64,000 bases of DNA from Rhodovulum sp. ES.010 (GCF_900142935.1 NZ_FSRS01000001.1:1684001-1748000), one strand, 5' to 3'; counted from the first letter of the stretch, positions 8,879 to 15,503 are shown. The notes: generated by a model from the sequence alone, not told the origin. Translations and numbers: made by a program.

Positions 8879-9013
8879 TTATCCACAGGCCCCACCGGGC
8901 CGAACGGCGATGTTCCTGTCTATTTCCCTGTCCCTGTCCCTGTCGTGGCGGACAGTCTCAGACTGTCCGAAGACTGTCCCGGACTGTCCGGCGGACAGTT
9001 CCGGACAGTCCGC
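8879..9013. other. Putative phage replication origin: DnaA box plus iteron-like repeats
   Basis: TTATCCACA at 8879-8887 is a perfect consensus DnaA box. CCTGTC-type direct repeats follow at about 8915-8946. From 8949 to 9010 there are six copies of GGACAGTC or close variants in both orientations. The first two form a perfect 9-base hairpin stem around TCA. It is the only gene-free stretch of this size in the leftward replication block and lies directly downstream of the DUF1376-like replication gene. It may instead bind a phage regulator or act as a terminator. Confidence 0.5.
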
Positions 9014-9646
9014 CTAGGTCTCGGCGGGGCCTCTCCTCCGGTGCAGGGAAAATGCGTGGTTCGACCAGGCCGCGATCGCGCGCTCGTGCCACTCGGCGCT
9101 GCGATAGGCGCAGCCCTGGTCGGTCAGCCAGTCATCCATCCACAGGATCGCCGCGTCGTTCTTGGCCAGCTCGGGATGGAAGCCCGCGACCCGCTCGCGC
9201 AGCCGGCGCAGGCGCTTGGCGGCGTTCGCGGCCTCGTTCTTGGCGCGGTTGTCCTCGCGCCGCGACACGGCATCGAGCACCATCTTCAGCACCCGCGGGT
9301 GGAACAGGCGCACCTCGTCGCCGCAGCGACAGCGCTGCCAGCGATGCAGCGGGCCGAATGCCCCGTCGCACATCCGCCTGAGCCGCGCGAGGTCCACCAT
9401 CAACAGCTTGGCCAGCTGCTCGATATCGTCGGGCAGCGTGCCCACGGGCTTCTGGTCCTGGCTGATGCAGATCAGGTCGAAATAGAGCGCCCGCGCCTCC
9501 TCGGTGCCCTTGAGCCGCATCTCCGAGTTCAGCCATTCGCGATGGAACCAGGCGATGAAGTAATGCCCGTGCAGATCGTCGCCGACCGCCAGCGGATAGT
9601 CCGGCAGGTCGTCGACCTCGACGGGCTGGAGCAGCGCGGCGGTCAT
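9014..9646 (-). CDS. DUF1376-like phage replication protein
   Basis: A 210-residue protein whose first 110 residues match the DUF1376 pattern of phage replication initiator-like proteins: YFIAWFHREWLNSEMRLKG, then EEARALYFDLICISQDQ, PVGTLPDD and FGPLHRW. A basic helical region (NAAKRLRRLRERVAG) follows. The likely role is replication initiation or helicase loading. The gene ends at the edge of the iteron-like array, as initiator genes often do, and overlaps the upstream gene by 4 bases. Confidence 0.75.
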   Translation of the reverse strand: MTAALLQPVEVDDLPDYPLAVGDDLHGHYFIAWFHREWLNSEMRLKGTEEARALYFDLICISQDQKPVGTLPDDIEQLAKLLMVDLARLRRMCDGAFGPLHRWQRCRCGDEVRLFHPRVLKMVLDAVSRREDNRAKNEAANAAKRLRRLRERVAGFHPELAKNDAAILWMDDWLTDQGCAYRSAEWHERAIAAWSNHAFSLHRRRGPAET

Positions 9647-9999
9647 GCCGAACCCTCCCCGTCATCCAGGACGGCGTCGATCAGCCCGTCGGACGCCACC
9701 GCGTCCAGCAGGCGCGCGGACAGCTCCGACACGGACAGGCCCCGCGCCTCGGCCGCGCGCTCAAGCTTGCGCCGGGTCGCCACCGCAACCCGCACACGCA
9801 GCCAGCATTCACCCGGCCGGGGCCGCGGGGCGGTGTTGAACCGCGGGATCGCATGGCCACCGCGACGCGCATCCTTGAGGATCTGGTAGATCGCCGAGAC
9901 CGGCGCGTCGAACTCGGCGGCGATCTCGCCGGGCCGCTTGCCGGCCTTGGCGGCGGCGATGGCGGCGTCTCGGAACGGGGCTGCCGGCGGCATCCTCAC
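9643..9999 (-). CDS. Small phage DNA-binding protein (helix-turn-helix plus ribbon-helix-helix-like)
   Basis: A 118-residue protein in two parts. Residues 10-45 form a resolvase-like helix-turn-helix (AAIAAAKAGKRPGEIAAEF, VSAIYQILKDAR). Residues 65-105 (LRVRVAVATRRKLERAAEARG, SVSELSARLLDAV) resemble an Arc/CopG ribbon-helix-helix unit. A regulatory or replication-accessory DNA-binding role is likely. Overlaps neighbours on both sides by 4 bases. Confidence 0.65.
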   Translation of the reverse strand: MRMPPAAPFRDAAIAAAKAGKRPGEIAAEFDAPVSAIYQILKDARRGGHAIPRFNTAPRPRPGECWLRVRVAVATRRKLERAAEARGLSVSELSARLLDAVASDGLIDAVLDDGEGSA

Positions 10000-10622
10000 A
10001 CCCCCAGCGCTTCGCGGTAGAGCTGCAGGACAGCCTCTTCCTCGGCGATGTCGTCGCGGTCGCGTTTTCTCAGCGCGATCACCTTGCGCAGCACCTTGGT
10101 GTCATAGCCCCGCGCCTTGGCCTCGGCCATCACCTCCTTCATCTGGTCGGCGATGTCCTTCTTCTCGGCCTCCAGCCGCTCGAAGCGCTCGCAGAAGCTG
10201 CGCAGCTCGTCGGCGGCGACCCGGTAGACGCCCTCGCGCACCTCGGCATCCTCGGCCGTCTCCTTCATCGGCGCCCGCCCGTTCGACGCGGCGGCCCCGA
10301 CCATCGCGCCGATCCCCTCCGCCACGCGGAACGCGCCCGGCAGCTCGTCCACCGCGACCTCGCGCTTTCCGACATGGTTGGCGGCCGTCACCACGCCCTC
10401 GGCCTCCAGCGCCTCCATCAGCGCCGAGGCGCGAGCATACCCGATGCCGAACTGGCGCTGCAGCCCGGTGACCGAGGCCTTGCCGGTCTCGACGACATGG
10501 CGCGCGGCCGAGACCGTAAGCGCGTCCAGGAACCCCGCTGCCGCGCGCTCCAGGTCGCCGCCGGTGAACGCCACGCTCCGCCCGTCGGGACCGGTGATCT
10601 CCATCTGCACGTCCTTGGGCAT
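9996..10622 (-). CDS. FtsK gamma domain fused to a GapR (DUF2312) domain
   Basis: A 208-residue protein. Residues about 33-92 match the winged-helix gamma domain of FtsK DNA translocases (SVTGLQRQFGIGYARASAL, LEAEGVV, KREV), which reads oriented KOPS-type sites. Residues about 135-208 match GapR/DUF2312 (LRSFCERFERLEAEKKDIAD, VMAEAKARGYDTKVLRKVI, EEEAVLQLYREALG), a nucleoid protein that binds overtwisted A/T-rich DNA in Caulobacter. A linker of about 40 residues joins them. No ATPase is present. The start ATG at 10622 has GGGGAGG upstream. The combination suggests site-directed delivery of a topology-sensing domain during phage replication or partitioning; that role is inference. Confidence 0.82.
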   Translation of the reverse strand: MPKDVQMEITGPDGRSVAFTGGDLERAAAGFLDALTVSAARHVVETGKASVTGLQRQFGIGYARASALMEALEAEGVVTAANHVGKREVAVDELPGAFRVAEGIGAMVGAAASNGRAPMKETAEDAEVREGVYRVAADELRSFCERFERLEAEKKDIADQMKEVMAEAKARGYDTKVLRKVIALRKRDRDDIAEEEAVLQLYREALGV

Positions 10623-10638
10623 GTCCTGCCTCCCCATG

Positions 10639-11223
10639 TCACGCCGCCTCCCCGAACTTGCCGGCCTCGTCGCCCCAGACCGCCCAGCCGGGCCGGTCGG
10701 TGCGGCTGAAGAGCTCGATCCGCCGCGCCCCGGGCATAAGCGCCTCGGCCGCCGCGTACGCCTCGTCGGGCTTGCGGGAATGCGCGCGCGCCGCGCCCTC
10801 GATCACCGAGCGGACGCTGCGCGTGGTCCTGGGCGCGCCGCGCACGCCGACCAGGTAGGGCTCGCCCGCATTGCGAAAGATGTAGCCGGTGCCGAAGGCA
10901 AGCTTGCCGGTCGCGGGGTTGCGCTTGGACCAGTGCCCGGCGGCCTTGTACTCGAACGCCCAGGCGTCGAGCACCGCGAAGGCCTCGCGCAGCATCGGGT
11001 TGGTGGCCCAGAGCCACAGCAGGCAGTTCTCGGCCGCCAGCACGCTGACCGGCAGCGCCTCGATCCAGCCGAGCGGCGTGCAGGCGTAGTGCGCCTTCGC
11101 GTTCTTCGCCTCGCCCGCGGCCGACCAGTTGTCGAAGGACCAGGGCGGATCGGCCATGATCAGGTTGAAGCCCCCGGTGGGCCTGAGCGCGATGAACTCC
11201 TGCACCAGCCCGCGCCCCGCCAT
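10639..11223 (-). CDS. MT-A70 family adenine methyltransferase
   Basis: A 194-residue enzyme with the catalytic DPPW motif at about residue 21 (LIMADPPWSF), preceded by a short strand. LLWLWATNPML and a C-terminal IELFSRTDRPGWAVWGDE segment are typical of phage MT-A70 proteins. It would place N6-methyladenine in phage DNA, perhaps against host restriction. Start ATG overlaps the upstream stop (TGATG). No cognate restriction gene is nearby. Confidence 0.88.
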   Translation of the reverse strand: MAGRGLVQEFIALRPTGGFNLIMADPPWSFDNWSAAGEAKNAKAHYACTPLGWIEALPVSVLAAENCLLWLWATNPMLREAFAVLDAWAFEYKAAGHWSKRNPATGKLAFGTGYIFRNAGEPYLVGVRGAPRTTRSVRSVIEGAARAHSRKPDEAYAAAEALMPGARRIELFSRTDRPGWAVWGDEAGKFGEAA

Positions 11224-11519
11224 CACGCCGCCCCCGCCGCGAATTCCGGCCGCTCCGCGACGCGCGCCGCGCCGATCCCGGCCTGCCACAGCGCCTGCAA
11301 CGCCTCGCCGTCGATCCCGGCCAGCGCGCAGACCATGTGGAAATCGCGGCTCCCGATCCAGGCCGCCGCCTGCGCCCGGGCGACGGGGCCGAGGCCGGCG
11401 CCGCGGCCATGGGCGTTGCACCACCCCTCCCACAGCACCGCGCACCATAGCGCCCGGCAGGGCTCGACCCTGGCCGGCGGCGCCAGCTCGGCCGACAGCT
11501 CCGGCAGGCTCATCTGCAT
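11223..11519 (-). CDS. Small phage protein of unknown function
   Basis: A 98-residue Ala/Trp-rich protein (CRALWCAVLWEGWCNAHGRG, AAAWIGSRDFHMVCALAGID). Similar small proteins occur beside MT-A70 genes in alphaproteobacterial prophages as I remember them, but no function can be named. The helix near residues 60-85 might bind DNA. ATG at 11519 has GGAGGACAGGGC upstream and is preferred over the ATG two codons later. Confidence 0.6.
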   Translation of the reverse strand: MQMSLPELSAELAPPARVEPCRALWCAVLWEGWCNAHGRGAGLGPVARAQAAAWIGSRDFHMVCALAGIDGEALQALWQAGIGAARVAERPEFAAGAA

Positions 11520-11809
11520 GCCCTGTCCTCCATCGGCACCAGCCGGTCGCCGCAGGGCGACCGCGCCACGCGAAAGGCCCGCGCCGGGCGCAGGTCGCGG
11601 GTCCGGCCGGGCACGCGCGGTTCGATCAGGCCCAGCCGCTCCAGCCGGGCGACCCGCCAGCCGATGGTGCCCCGCGAGGCGATGCCGCAGGCGCGGGCCA
11701 GCTCGGCATAGGTCGGGCCGGTGCCGGTCGCGCGCAGGTGCCGCGCGATCGCGGCGACCAGGCGCCAGTCGGCGGCGGTGGGGATGGCGTGGGGCGATCG
11801 TGCGGTCAT
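11510..11809 (-). CDS. Winged-helix DNA-binding protein, LexA N-terminal type
   Basis: A 99-residue protein. Residues 14-60 form a MarR/LexA-like winged helix (LVAAIARHLRATGTGPTYAEL, ASRGTIGWRVARLERLGLIE, then a wing ending in RTRDLRPARAF). No peptidase domain follows, so it is probably a small regulator in the leftward operon. Overlaps its downstream gene by 10 bases and its upstream gene by 4. Confidence 0.7.
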   Translation of the reverse strand: MTARSPHAIPTAADWRLVAAIARHLRATGTGPTYAELARACGIASRGTIGWRVARLERLGLIEPRVPGRTRDLRPARAFRVARSPCGDRLVPMEDRACR

Positions 11810-12765
11810 GCGGCCTCCGTCGCGCGGCGGCGCAAGGCCGCGATCAGCGCCTGCTGTTCGTCCAGTCCCTTGATCGGGCACAGCGCGTTCCAGCGGTCGC
11901 GCGCCTCTTCCCGCGCGACGCCCAGCCGCTCGGCGGCCAGCGACAGCCCGTCGCCGCGCACCAGAGCGTAGGCGAGCGCCAGGTCGGCCTCCGGCGTCCA
12001 GGGCGCGGCATGCCCCAGCGCGTCCAGGTGCGCCTCGACCTGCCGCGCGGACAGCGGCGCCCGCGGCGCGCCGCCCTCCCCGCCCAGGGAGGAGGGGCGG
12101 GCGGCAGGCCGAGGCGGCGCCGCCCGAGGGACCGTCGCCGGTATCGGGGCGGGTTCGGATGCCGGCGGCGCCTCGGCCGCGCCTTCCATGCCGTTCTCGG
12201 CGATCCACTTGCGCAGCTTTGCGCACTTTACGCTGACCGACTTGCGCGAGCGGTGCGGCACCGCCTCGGCGACCTCGGCCTGCGTGCCCCCGCGGGACAG
12301 GATGCCCACGGCGGTCTGCAGCTCCTCGTCGGTCCAGTCGCCCGGACGGCCGCGCGACCGGGGCGCGCGGGGCCGAGGTGCCGCCGGGGCCTTGTCGGCC
12401 TTCTCGGCGGCACCCTCCTGCCCCTCGGACGCCCCCGCCGCCGGATCGACCGCGCCACCCGGGGGAAAGTCGGGCTGCACGTGCCGGGCGGCGGGGGCTT
12501 GTCCCGGCGCGGTGCTGCTACCTCCGGCCGGGATCTCGGGTTTCGCGGTCTCGACCGCCGCGGCCCCGGCCACGGGCCGGAACTGCGACAGACCTGCAAG
12601 CGGCAGGCGCAGCACCAGCGCGTCGCCGCAGCCCTCCAGCTCCACGGCATGGCCATCGGCACGCAGGGCCTCGGCGGTGCTGCCGACCAGACCCACCGCA
12701 CGAACCCAGCGGTCGGCCTCGGCCCGGAGCCGATCGACAGCGGCCTGCAGCTCGTCATGGGTCAT
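11806..12765 (-). CDS. Phage protein with two SANT/Myb-like helical units
   Basis: A 319-residue protein with a helical N-terminus (residues 1-70), a long Pro/Ala-rich low-complexity linker, and two similar Trp-led helical units: DWTDEELQTAVGILSRGGTQ near residue 155 and PWTPEADLALAYALVRGDGL near residue 265. Both resemble SANT/Myb or GcrA-type DNA-binding units with a recognition helix (RSRKSVSVKCAKLRKWI; AREEARDRWNAL). The likely role is DNA binding in replication or regulation. No named family is certain. Confidence 0.6.
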   Translation of the reverse strand: MTHDELQAAVDRLRAEADRWVRAVGLVGSTAEALRADGHAVELEGCGDALVLRLPLAGLSQFRPVAGAAAVETAKPEIPAGGSSTAPGQAPAARHVQPDFPPGGAVDPAAGASEGQEGAAEKADKAPAAPRPRAPRSRGRPGDWTDEELQTAVGILSRGGTQAEVAEAVPHRSRKSVSVKCAKLRKWIAENGMEGAAEAPPASEPAPIPATVPRAAPPRPAARPSSLGGEGGAPRAPLSARQVEAHLDALGHAAPWTPEADLALAYALVRGDGLSLAAERLGVAREEARDRWNALCPIKGLDEQQALIAALRRRATEAA

Positions 12766-12907
12766 GCGGCGTATCCAGCTTTCTGGTCAAAAACTTTTGC
12801 AGCGCCGCCAGGCGCGCGGCGGCGCAATACGCCGCCGCCGAGACGCCAAGGCAGCCGACAATCGACACGGTCACCATGGCGCGCAGCGCCCGATATGCCT
12901 GCCTCAC
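12755..12907 (-). CDS. Short single-pass membrane peptide
   Basis: A 50-residue peptide that starts with GTG at 12907, preceded by GAGGGATGACCC. Residues 11-33 form one hydrophobic stretch (MVTVSIVGCLGVSAAAYCAA), followed by a basic tail. It ends 11 bases inside the next gene. Small membrane peptides of this kind are common in phage early operons, but nothing identifies a function. A competing 50-codon frame begins at ATG 12914 and looks less protein-like. Confidence 0.45.
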   Translation of the reverse strand: MRQAYRALRAMVTVSIVGCLGVSAAAYCAAARLAALQKFLTRKLDTPHDP

Positions 12908-12910
12908 GGG

Positions 12911-13150
12911 TCATCCCTCCAGGTGCTCGCTCATTTCCGGGCCGTGCCGCAGGAAGGCGAGCGCCACCACGTCACCGCTGGGGCGGTTCAGCCCGTCCCA
13001 CCAGTTCAGGGCGGTCTGGTAGCGAACGCCGAAATTGACGGCGACCTCTTCGGGGTTGCGGTAGTTCGCCCGCAGGAACTCTGAAAACCGGGCGGCGAAG
13101 ACCGCGCGAAAGCCGCGCGGATCAAGAACTTTGGGCAATGACTTTTGCAT
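12911..13150 (-). CDS. Small phage helix-turn-helix regulator
   Basis: A 79-residue protein (MQKSLPKVLDPRGF). The core FSEFLRANYRNPEEVAVNFG with VRYQTALNWWDGLNRPSG reads as a helix-turn-helix in which the second helix is the recognition helix. The ATG at 13150 is preceded by GAGGGAGAAGGG. An in-frame ATG at 13228 overlaps the previous stop (ATGA) and would add 26 Pro/Ser-rich residues, so the start is not settled. It is probably an early regulator beside the Cro-type gene. Confidence 0.6.
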   Translation of the reverse strand: MQKSLPKVLDPRGFRAVFAARFSEFLRANYRNPEEVAVNFGVRYQTALNWWDGLNRPSGDVVALAFLRHGPEMSEHLEG

Positions 13151-13224
13151 CCCTTCTCCCTCATGCTGGGTGCGTGGAGAAGGCACCGGCTGAAACTGGG
13201 AGAAGGAGCAGGGGGGCGTCGCGG

Positions 13225-13434
13225 TCATGCGGCGTCCTCACGGCGTTCGGGGGGCGGGTTCGCGGCCATGAACTCGCGCAGCCGGTCGACGACCTTCATC
13301 GTCGGGCTCGACCGGCCATCCTTCCACGAATCCCACTGGCCCCAGCCCGCGCCGATGGCATCGCGCAGCACCTTCTGCGGGACCTTGTCCCAGGCGGCGG
13401 CGTAGGCTTCGACTTCGGCGATCAGCTTGTCCAT
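13225..13434 (-). CDS. Cro-like small DNA-binding protein
   Basis: A 69-residue protein (MDKLIAEVEAYAAAW). A helix-turn-helix is visible in VPQKVLRDAIGAGWGQWDSW with a following basic KDGRSSPTMK turn. It is divergent from the repressor gene and is the first gene of the leftward operon, the usual position of cro. ATG 13434 is preferred to GTG 13443: a -35 TTGCCA (13465-13470) and -10 CATAGT (13442-13447) with 17-base spacing would start transcription at about 13435, giving an essentially leaderless message. Confidence 0.6.
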   Translation of the reverse strand: MDKLIAEVEAYAAAWDKVPQKVLRDAIGAGWGQWDSWKDGRSSPTMKVVDRLREFMAANPPPERREDAA

Positions 13435-13441
13435 GCGGCGC

Positions 13442-13483
13442 ACTATGGGAATTTATTCCGCATTTGGCAAGGGAATTCATTCC
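13442..13483 (-). promoter_or_regulatory. Leftward early promoter with two repressor operators
   Basis: Two 12-base palindromes, GGAATTTATTCC (13448-13459) and GGAATTCATTCC (13472-13483), lie 24 bases apart centre to centre. On the minus strand, -35 TTGCCA and -10 CATAGT are spaced by 17 bases, and the first palindrome lies directly against the -10 box. Bound repressor would block this promoter. The same palindrome recurs at 14,976-15,038. Confidence 0.7.
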
Positions 13484-13520
13484 GCTCGCACCAAGGACTC
13501 GCGTGGCGGACCTTGGGGCA

Positions 13521-14174
13521 ATGGCGAAAGACCCTTTCATAGAGGGCCTGCGGCGCGTTTTCGACGCGGACCCGGACCTGAAGCCCGCGACCGTCTCGGC
13601 CCGCGCGGGCCTGGACAAGTCGACCATTCGCAAGATGCTCGACCGCCCCGAGCATTCGCCGCGCCACGCGACGGCCGAGCGGATCGCCAACGCCCTCGGC
13701 ATGGCGGTGGCCGATATCACTGCCCTCGGCGGCGGGTTCGCGTCCGCGCCGACCGAAACGCACTCGCAGGGCTTTGGCGAGCCCGAAGTCGCAACGCTGA
13801 CCGCTATTGGCCAGCATTCAGCGCGACTGAACGAGGTGGCCCGCGCCTTGGCGCCCGACCTGCGCACCCACGCCTTCTACGTCGTTGGCCGCCACCTGCC
13901 CGAGCTGCTGCTGAAAACCGGCGACGTGCTGGTCTGTGACCTGAACCCGCCGCCCGACCCCGCGCCGGGCACCATCGTCCTGGTCAACGTGGCCGACCCC
14001 GACACCGGCAGCGCCCAGACCCTCGTCCGCCGCCTCTACCCGCCCTTCCTGGCGGGCGACCCCTCGAACGGCGACACCCCCGCCCGCTTCGACCCCGAAA
14101 CCATGGCGATCATGGGCGTCGTCGTGGCGTCCTTCCGGCTGAACACCCGACAGCAGGCACCGGCCGAGGCCTGA
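13521..14174 (+). CDS. CI-type phage repressor with S24-like C-terminus lacking the catalytic serine
   Basis: A 217-residue protein. Residues 1-65 contain a Cro/CI-type helix-turn-helix (ATVSARAGLDKSTIRKMLDR, TAERIANALGMAVADI). The C-terminal part has the LexA/CI fold (THAFYVVGRHLPELLL, KTGDVLVCDL, GTIVLVNVAD). Where S24 peptidases carry Ser-Met there is His-Leu, so self-cleavage in an SOS response seems unlikely. I chose ATG 13521 (GGGG upstream) because the longer frame from 13464 begins with TTG inside an operator. The likely targets are the palindromes at 13,448-13,483 and 14,976-15,038. Confidence 0.8.
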   Translation: MAKDPFIEGLRRVFDADPDLKPATVSARAGLDKSTIRKMLDRPEHSPRHATAERIANALGMAVADITALGGGFASAPTETHSQGFGEPEVATLTAIGQHSARLNEVARALAPDLRTHAFYVVGRHLPELLLKTGDVLVCDLNPPPDPAPGTIVLVNVADPDTGSAQTLVRRLYPPFLAGDPSNGDTPARFDPETMAIMGVVVASFRLNTRQQAPAEA

Positions 14175-14215
14175 CCCCTACTCGGCCGACAGGATGTTGA
14201 ATCAGCCGCGGGCGC

Positions 14216-14548
14216 CTAGCGCAGCCCGAACTGTGCCTTTGAAACCAGCGCGTCGTTCTGGAACATCGCGTTCATGTTCGCGCCGAAGCCGCGCCCTTCC
14301 CACATGAACATCGTCGTCACGATACCCGCCATATCCATGTGCGACATCACCACCCCGTCGCAGCCCAGAACCGCGACGGCCTCGGCATAGCTCATGCCGG
14401 TTCTCAGGGCACCGAACTGCGCCAGGCTGACCTTGCAATCGCTCGCATGCAAAACGCCGGCGCTCGACGCCACCGCCACACCGACCGCCGCGGCCGTCAG
14501 AACACGCTTCACGCGGCCGGCCGCCTCGAACACACCTCTTTCACCCAT
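14216..14548 (-). CDS. Secreted DUF3862-like small protein (prophage accessory gene)
   Basis: A 110-residue protein with a basic N-terminus and hydrophobic Sec-type signal (VLTAAAVGVAVASSAGVLHA). The mature domain carries the BamE/OmlA-like repeat logic of DUF3862: LRTGMSYAEAVAVLG, then an aromatic strand (TTMFMWEGRGFGANMNAMF) and SKAQFGL at the end. It would act in the periplasm; the ligand is unknown. It lies between repressor and integration operon, where lysogens express accessory genes. GGGAGAG precedes the ATG. Confidence 0.72.
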   Translation of the reverse strand: MGERGVFEAAGRVKRVLTAAAVGVAVASSAGVLHASDCKVSLAQFGALRTGMSYAEAVAVLGCDGVVMSHMDMAGIVTTMFMWEGRGFGANMNAMFQNDALVSKAQFGLR

Positions 14549-14558
14549 CGCACTCTCC

Positions 14559-14894
14559 CTACTTGCTCGGCCGCGTCAGCAGAACCAGCAGGCCCAGAAC
14601 CACGTCGCCCATCGCCCACAGGGCCAGCAGCATGCCCATGCCGATCGTCCCGCCCACGAAGGCGCCCGCGCGCTCGGCCTCGTCCGTCAGCCCGGCATTC
14701 ATGTCGCTCAACACGCCGATATAGCCGATCAACCACAGCAACATCACGATGTTGAAGACGATCAGCAGCCCCTTGAAGATCGTTCCAAAGAGCCCGCGGC
14801 GCGGCTTGCGCAGCGGATGCCCGCAATGCGGGCAGTCATAGGCCTTTCGGGACACCTCTTTTCCGCAGGACGGGCAGGCAACGGTCTTGGGCAC
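14559..14894 (-). CDS. Zinc-ribbon membrane protein (prophage accessory gene)
   Basis: A 111-residue protein. Residues 5-28 are a zinc ribbon with two Cys pairs (CPSCGKEV and CPHCGHPL). Two hydrophobic segments follow at about residues 36-62 and 80-107 (FKGLLIVFNIVMLLWLIGYI and GMGMLLALWAMGDVVLGLLV). It starts with GTG after GGAG and probably shares a transcript with the DUF3862 gene 10 bases downstream. Possible roles include superinfection exclusion or envelope stress; neither is shown. Confidence 0.7.
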   Translation of the reverse strand: MPKTVACPSCGKEVSRKAYDCPHCGHPLRKPRRGLFGTIFKGLLIVFNIVMLLWLIGYIGVLSDMNAGLTDEAERAGAFVGGTIGMGMLLALWAMGDVVLGLLVLLTRPSK

Positions 14895-14975
14895 TGGTTA
14901 CGCTCCTATGTCTTCGACGTGGTGAAATTCAACGCCCCGACGCCCCGCCTGGCAAGGTGATTCTGCGTCGCGCCC

Positions 14976-15044
14976 GGAATTCATTCCGCTCGAATGTGGG
15001 AATACTTTCCGTTTTTTCTTGACGTGGGAATTTCTTCCTATACT
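14976..15044 (+). promoter_or_regulatory. Rightward promoter of the integration operon with three repressor operators
   Basis: GGAATTCATTCC (14976-14987), GGAATACTTTCC (14999-15010) and GGAATTTCTTCC (15027-15038) repeat the palindrome seen beside the repressor. The last copy abuts a -10 TATACT (15039-15044), exactly as in the leftward promoter. A -35 may be TTCTTG (15016-15021, spacing 17) or TTGACG (15019-15024, spacing 14). The first gene starts at 15079. Confidence 0.7.
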
Positions 15045-15078
15045 GTGCCTACCCATCGCAACCCGATGGGAGACCACC

Positions 15079-15309
15079 ATGGATATCGGCCCCCGGCCCC
15101 AGCAGATCGCCCAGGCGCTGCGCATCGCGACCCGCGCGATCGACGCCGCCGACCAGCCCTCGATGCGCCTGCACGCCTGGGCGGTCCTGAAATCCGCCCG
15201 CGGCCAGTCCGTCCGCTACGATCGCCTGCGCCGCATGCAGGGCAACCCGCCCCGCAACCGCGCCCCGGCCGCGATCTCCGGCACCCCCGAACCGCAGGGG
15301 GCCGCGTGA
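15079..15309 (+). CDS. Small phage protein, first gene of the rightward operon
   Basis: A 76-residue basic protein (MDIGPRPQQIAQALRIATRA). The first 50 residues are helical and the tail is Pro-rich. It follows the operator-controlled promoter by about 28 transcribed bases and GATGGGAGACCACC lies upstream of the ATG. I do not recognise the family. Its stop overlaps the next start (TGATG). Confidence 0.65.
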   Translation: MDIGPRPQQIAQALRIATRAIDAADQPSMRLHAWAVLKSARGQSVRYDRLRRMQGNPPRNRAPAAISGTPEPQGAA

Positions 15310-15503
15310 TGACCGGCATCAGCACCCGCCCCGTGCCGCAGGCCGACCTGGACGACGCCCAGCACGCTCTGGCGCTGGCCTCCTCCTCGGCCCAGGACGA
15401 CCGCCTGCGCGCCGCCGCGAAACACGCCCGCCGGGCGGCCGACGCCTTCGAACGCCTCGCCAACGCACGCGACCGGGCCGAGATGGACCGAGGCGCGGCA
15501 TGA
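15309..15503 (+). CDS. Small helical phage protein
   Basis: A 64-residue Ala/Asp/Arg-rich protein predicted to be almost all helix (ADLDDAQHALALASSSAQDD). There are no recognisable motifs. Translation is coupled to both neighbours by TGATG and ATGA overlaps. Confidence 0.6.
   Translation: MTGISTRPVPQADLDDAQHALALASSSAQDDRLRAAAKHARRAADAFERLANARDRAEMDRGAA

Noticed and set aside
8949-9013. The GGACAGTC hairpins as a simple intrinsic terminator
   Set aside because: Six copies in mixed orientation plus a DnaA box and no T-run fit a protein-binding array better, although termination is not excluded.
8879-9013. A CRISPR array
   Set aside because: The repeat unit is only about 8 bases, copies are unevenly spaced and inverted, and no cas genes are near. 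No CRISPR array was seen elsewhere.
1-13434. Resemblance of the head gene order to a gene transfer agent
   Set aside because: A repressor switch, integrase, replication genes and a tRNA junction are present, none of which belong to the Rhodobacteraceae gene transfer agent.
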